Part shown: positions 59,418 through 64,000 of the stretch, piece after piece | Layout of the letters: each line of letters opens with the position of its first letter | Position numbering within the stretch: position 1 is the stretch's first letter | NCBI GenBank assembly: GCA_964019135.1 | Contig: OZ025256.1 | Span: 35,188,035 to 35,252,034, forward strand | Direction: 5' to 3' | DNA length: 64,000 bases | Source of the DNA: Arenicola marina | Taxonomy: Eukaryota > Annelida > Polychaeta > Arenicolidae | The notes under the pieces: model-generated | What the model saw: the letters and a program-made list of their open reading frames with translations, nothing else | What the model was told of the DNA's origin: nothing | Databases searched by the model: none | Translations under genes and position numbers: made by a program

Positions 59418-62400
59418 TAGAACTAACTAATCCGCCAACGTCGTTTAGAACGAACTAATCCGCTAACGTAGTTTAGAACTAACTAATCCACTAACCTAGG
59501 TTAGTACTAACTAATCCGCTAACGTAGTTTAGTACTAACTAATCCGCTAACGTAGTTTAGAACCAGCTAATCCGCGTACTAGCTAATCCGCTAACGTAGT
59601 TTAGTACTAACTAATCCGCTAACGTAGCTTAGTACTGAACTAATCCGCTAAGGTAGTTTAGTACTAACTAATCCACTAACGTAGTTTAGTACTAACTAAT
59701 CCACTAACGTAGTTTAGTACTAACTAATCCACTAACGTAGTTTAGTACTAACTAATCTGCTAACGTAGTTTAGAACTAACTAGTCCGCTAACGTAGTTTA
59801 GAACTAATACGCTAACGCAGTTTATAACTAACTAATCCACTAACGTAGTTTAGAACTAACTAATCCGGTAACATAGTTTAGAACTAACTAAGCCGCTAAC
59901 GTAGTTCAGAAATAAATAATCGGCCAACGTAGTTCAGAAATAACTAATCCGCTAACGTAGTTTAGTACTAACTAATCTGCTAAGGTAGTTTATAACTAAC
60001 TAATCCGCTAACGTAGTTTATAACTAACTAATGCGCTAATGTAGTTTAGAACTAACTAATCCGCTAACAAAGATTAGTACTAACTAATCCGCTAACATAG
60101 TTTAGAACTAACTAATCCGCTCACGTAGTTTGTACTAACTGATCCGCGAACGTAGTTTAGAACTAACTAATCCGCTAACGTAGTTTAGAACTAACTAATC
60201 CGATAACGTACTTGAGTACTAACTAATCCGCTAACGTAGTTTAGTACTAGCTAATCCGCTAACGTAGTTTAGTTCCAACTAATCCGCTAACGTAGTTGAG
60301 AACTAACTAATCCGCCAACGTCGTTTAGAACTAACTAATCCGCTAACGTAGTTTAGAACTAACTAATCCACTAACATAGTTGAGTACTAACTAATCCGCT
60401 AACGTATGTTAGTGCTAGCTAATCCGCTAACGTAGTTTAAAACTAACTAATCCGCTAACGTAGTTCATAACTAACTAATCCGCTAACGTAGTTTAGTACT
60501 AACTAATCCGCTAACGTAACTTAGTACTAAACTAATCCGCTAAGGTAGTTTAGTACTAACTAATCCACCAACGTAGTTTAGTACTAGCTAATCCGCTAAC
60601 GTAGTTGAGTACTAACTAATCCGCTAAGGTAGTTTAGAACTAACCAATCCGCTAACGTAGTTTAGAACTAACTAATCCGCTAACGTAGTTTAGTACTAAC
60701 TAATCCGCTAACGTAACTTAGTACTAAACTAATCCGCTAAGGTAGTTTAGAACTAACTAATCCACTAACGTAGTTTATTACTAGCTAATCCGCTAACGTA
60801 GTTGAGTACTAACTAATCCGCTAAGGTAGTTTAGAACTAACCAATCTGCTAACGTAGTTTATAACTAACTAATCCGGTGACATAGTTTAGTACCAACTAT
60901 TCCACTAACGTAGTTTAGTACTAAACTAATCCGCTAAGGTAGTTTAGAACTAAATAATCCGTTAAAATAGTTTAGTACTAACTAATCCGCTGAAGTGGTT
61001 TAGTACTAGCTATTCCGCTAACGTAGTTTAGTATTAAAAAATCCGCTAACGTAGTTTAGAACTAACTACTCCGCCAACGTAGTTTAGAACTAACTAATCC
61101 GCTAACGTAGTTTAGAACTAGCTAACCCGCTAACGTAGTTGAGTACTAACTATTCCGGAAACGTATGCTAGTACTAACTAATCCGCTAACGTAGTTTAGA
61201 ACTAACTAATCCGGTAACATAGTTTAGAACTAACTAATCCGCTAACGTAGTTCAGAAATAAATAATCGGCCAACGTAGTTTAGAAATAACTAAACCGCTA
61301 ACGTAGTTTAGTACTAACTAATCTGCTAAGGTAGTTTATAACTAACTAATCCGCTAACGTAGTTTAGAACTAACTAATCCGCTAATGTAGTTTAGAACTA
61401 ACTAATCCGCTAACAAAGATTAGTACTAACTAATCCGTTAACATAGTTTAGAACTAACTAATCGGCTAACGTAGTTTGTACTAACTAATCCGCGAACGTA
61501 GTTTAGAACTAACTAATCCGCTAACGTAGTTTAGAACTAACTAATCCGATAACGTAGTTTATAACTAACTAATCCGCTAACGTAGTTTAGTACTAGCTAA
61601 TCCGCTAACGTAGTTTAGTACTAACTAATCCGCTAACGTAGTTTAGAACTAACTAATCCGCCAACGTCGTTTAGAACGAACTAATCCGCTAACGTAGTTT
61701 AGAACTAACTAATCCACTAACCTAGGTTAGTACTAACTAATCCGCTAACGTAGTTTAGTACTAACTAATCCGCTAACGTAGTTTAGAACCAGCTAATCCG
61801 CGTACTAGCTAATCCGCTAACGTAGTTTAGTACTAACTAATCCGCTAACGTAGCTTAGTACTGAACTAATCCGCTAAGGTAGTTTAGTACTAACTAATCC
61901 ACTAACGTAGTTTAGTACTAACTAATCCACTAACGTAGTTTAGTACTAACTAATCTGCTAACGTAGTTTAGAACTAACTAGTCCGCTAACGTAGTTTAGA
62001 ACTAATACGCTAACGCAGTTTATAACTAACTAATCCACTAACGTAGTTTAGAACTAACTAATCCGGTAACATAGTTTAGAACTAACTAAGCCGCTAACGT
62101 AGTTCAGAAATAAATAATCGGCCAACGTAGTTCAGAAATAACTAATCCGCTAACGTAGTTTAGTACTAACTAATCTGCTAAGGTAGTTTATAACTAACTA
62201 ATCCGCTAACGTAGTTTATAACTAACTAATGCGCTAATGTAGTTTAGAACTAACTAATCCGCTAACAAAGATTAGTACTAACTAATCCGCTAACATAGTT
62301 TAGAACTAACTAATCCGCTCACGTAGTTTGTACTAACTGATCCGCGAACGTAGTTTAGAACTAACTAATCCGCTAACGTAGTTTAGAACTAACTAATCCG

Positions 62401-64000
62401 ATAACGTACTTGAGTACTAACTAATCCGCTAACGTAGTTTAGTACTAGCTAATCCGCTAACGTAGTTTAGTTCCAACTAATCCGCTAACGTAGTTGAGAA
62501 CTAACTAATCCGCCAACGTCGTTTAGAACTAACTAATCCGCTAACGTAGTTTAGAACTAACTAATCCACTAACATAGTTGAGTACTAACTAATCCGCTAA
62601 CGTATGTTAGTGCTAGCTAATCCGCTAACGTAGTTTAAAACTAACTAATCCGCTAACGTAGTTCATAACTAACTAATCCGCTAACGTAGTTTAGTACTAA
62701 CTAATCCGCTAACGTAACTTAGTACTAAACTAATCCGCTAAGGTAGTTTAGTACTAACTAATCCACCAACGTAGTTTAGTACTAGCTAATCCGCTAACGT
62801 AGTTGAGTACTAACTAATCCGCTAAGGTAGTTTAGAACTAACCAATCCGCTAACGTAGTTTAGAACTAACTAATCCGCTAACGTAGTTTAGTACTAACTA
62901 ATCCGCTAACGTAACTTAGTACTAAACTAATCCGCTAAGGTAGTTTAGAACTAACTAATCCACTAACGTAGTTTATTACTAGCTAATCCGCTAACGTAGT
63001 TGAGTACTAACTAATCCGCTAAGGTAGTTTAGAACTAACCAATCTGCTAACGTAGTTTATAACTAACTAATCCGGTGACATAGTTTAGTACCAACTATTC
63101 CACTAACGTAGTTTAGTACTAAACTAATCCGCTAAGGTAGTTTAGAACTAAATAATCCGTTAAAATAGTTTAGTACTAACTAATCCGCTGAAGTGGTTTA
63201 GTACTAGCTATTCCGCTAACGTAGTTTAGTATTAAAAAATCCGCTAACGTAGTTTAGAACTAACTACTCCGCCAACGTAGTTTAGAACTAACTAATCCGC
63301 TAACGTAGTTTAGAACTAGCTAACCCGCTAACGTAGTTGAGTACTAACTATTCCGGAAACGTATGCTAGTACTAACTAATCCGCTAACGTAGTTTAGAAC
63401 TAACTAATCCGGTAACATAGTTTAGAACTAACTAATCCGCTAACGTAGTTCAGAAATAAATAATCGGCCAACGTAGTTTAGAAATAACTAAACCGCTAAC
63501 GTAGTTTAGTACTAACTAATCTGCTAAGGTAGTTTATAACTAACTAATCCGCTAACGTAGTTTAGAACTAACTAATCCGCTAATGTAGTTTAGAACTAAC
63601 TAATCCGCTAACAAAGATTAGTACTAACTAATCCGTTAACATAGTTTAGAACTAACTAATCGGCTAACGTAGTTTGTACTAACTAATCCGCGAACGTAGT
63701 TTAGAACTAACTAATCCGCTAACGTAGTTTAGAACTAACTAATCCGATAACGTAGTTTATAACTAACTAATCCGCTAACGTAGTTTAGTACTAGCTAATC
63801 CGCTAACGTAGTTTAGTACTAACTAATCCGCTAACGTAGTTTAGAACTAACTAATCCGCCAACGTCGTTTAGAACGAACTAATCCGCTAACGTAGTTTAG
63901 AACTAACTAATCCACTAACCTAGGTTAGTACTAACTAATCCGCTAACGTAGTTTAGTACTAACTAATCCGCTAACGTAGTTTAGAACCAGCTAATCCGCG
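59418..64000. repeat. 28-bp AT-rich minisatellite with ~2.2-kb higher-order repeat
   Basis: About 163 units of 28 bp: TAACTAATCCGCTAACGTAG followed by TTTAGAAC or TTTAGTAC, open at the right edge. The rare unit with CTAACCTAGG occurs at 59491, 61717 and 63915, giving periods of 2,226 and 2,198 bp that differ by exactly one unit. The blocks between are almost identical. Units contain TAG and TAA in multiple frames, so no open frame over 60 codons occurs. Monomers within a block are far more diverged than the blocks are from each other, as in centromeric higher-order satellites. Confidence 0.97.

Noticed and set aside
59418-64000. Telomeric repeat
   Set aside because: The unit is 28 bp and unrelated to TTAGGG-type sequence.
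1-64000. tRNA or rRNA genes
   Set aside because: I saw no convincing cloverleaf with an anticodon or conserved B-box, and no rRNA-like segment, in the unique intervals; a covariance-model scan was not possible.

Overview
This window is eukaryotic (metazoan) DNA, most likely from a marine invertebrate. The non-LTR retrotransposon remnants are of kinds common in marine invertebrates and lancelets, there is a possible short 103-nt GT-AG intron, there is no operon-like gene packing, and a 200-nt assembly gap is present. The species cannot be fixed from sequence alone. No complete protein-coding gene, rRNA, tRNA or CRISPR array was found.

Layout: by my boundaries about 45 kb (roughly 70%) of the 64 kb is tandem repeat. 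There are some eighteen unrelated minisatellite families with unit lengths of 14, 24, 29, 39, 23, 40/46, 22, 20, 10, 27, 42, 52, 45, 27, 34, 28, 34 and 28 bp. Many have a second level of order in which blocks of 12 to more than 60 units are copied as one piece (higher-order repeats, HOR), for example about 2.2 kb periods at 48.9-53.4 kb and 59.4-64 kb. Very long open frames, up to about 1,570 codons and often on both strands, lie inside these arrays. They exist because the units lack stop codons. Arrays whose unit does contain stops (46.9-53.4 kb and 59.4-64 kb) show no long frames. Only 6 of 18 unit lengths are multiples of three, which is the chance expectation.

9.3-15.4 kb: a 29-bp minisatellite is split by a decayed non-LTR retrotransposon (element A, 9867-15047). 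Element A is itself split by a 5'-truncated L1/Tx1-like element with an A-rich tail (element B, about 10405-11970). Inside the reverse transcriptase (RT) of element A, the 13-residue motif LSGTRQGCMISPI has been amplified to exactly 37 in-frame copies of 39 bp. This is a minisatellite caught arising from a catalytic-core motif. A third RT remnant (21.2-21.6 kb) is likewise bracketed by copies of the 40/46-bp minisatellite.

15.6-33 kb: a C-rich 23-bp array, the 40/46-bp array, and 22-, 20-, 10- and 27-bp arrays, separated by unique DNA in which I recognise no gene. 33.5-38 kb: a 42-bp array with an E-box (CACGTG) in most units. 38-41.6 kb: unique, transposon-rich DNA with a diverged dispersed repeat pair, a 222-bp MITE-like element with perfect 25-bp inverted ends, and several hairpins. 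41.6-59.2 kb: 52-, 45-, 27-, 34-, 28- and 34-bp arrays. 53.37-53.85 kb: squeezed between two arrays is the best host-gene candidate, two minus-strand exon-like frames joined in phase by a plausible intron. Its stop codon is supplied by the neighbouring minisatellite.

The window reads as a minisatellite-birth hotspot or heterochromatic segment in which retrotransposons insert into arrays and new arrays arise within retrotransposons. Several arrays (14-bp, 23-bp) carry continuous G-quadruplex-type patterns. Copy numbers and HOR lengths depend on the assembly being correct.
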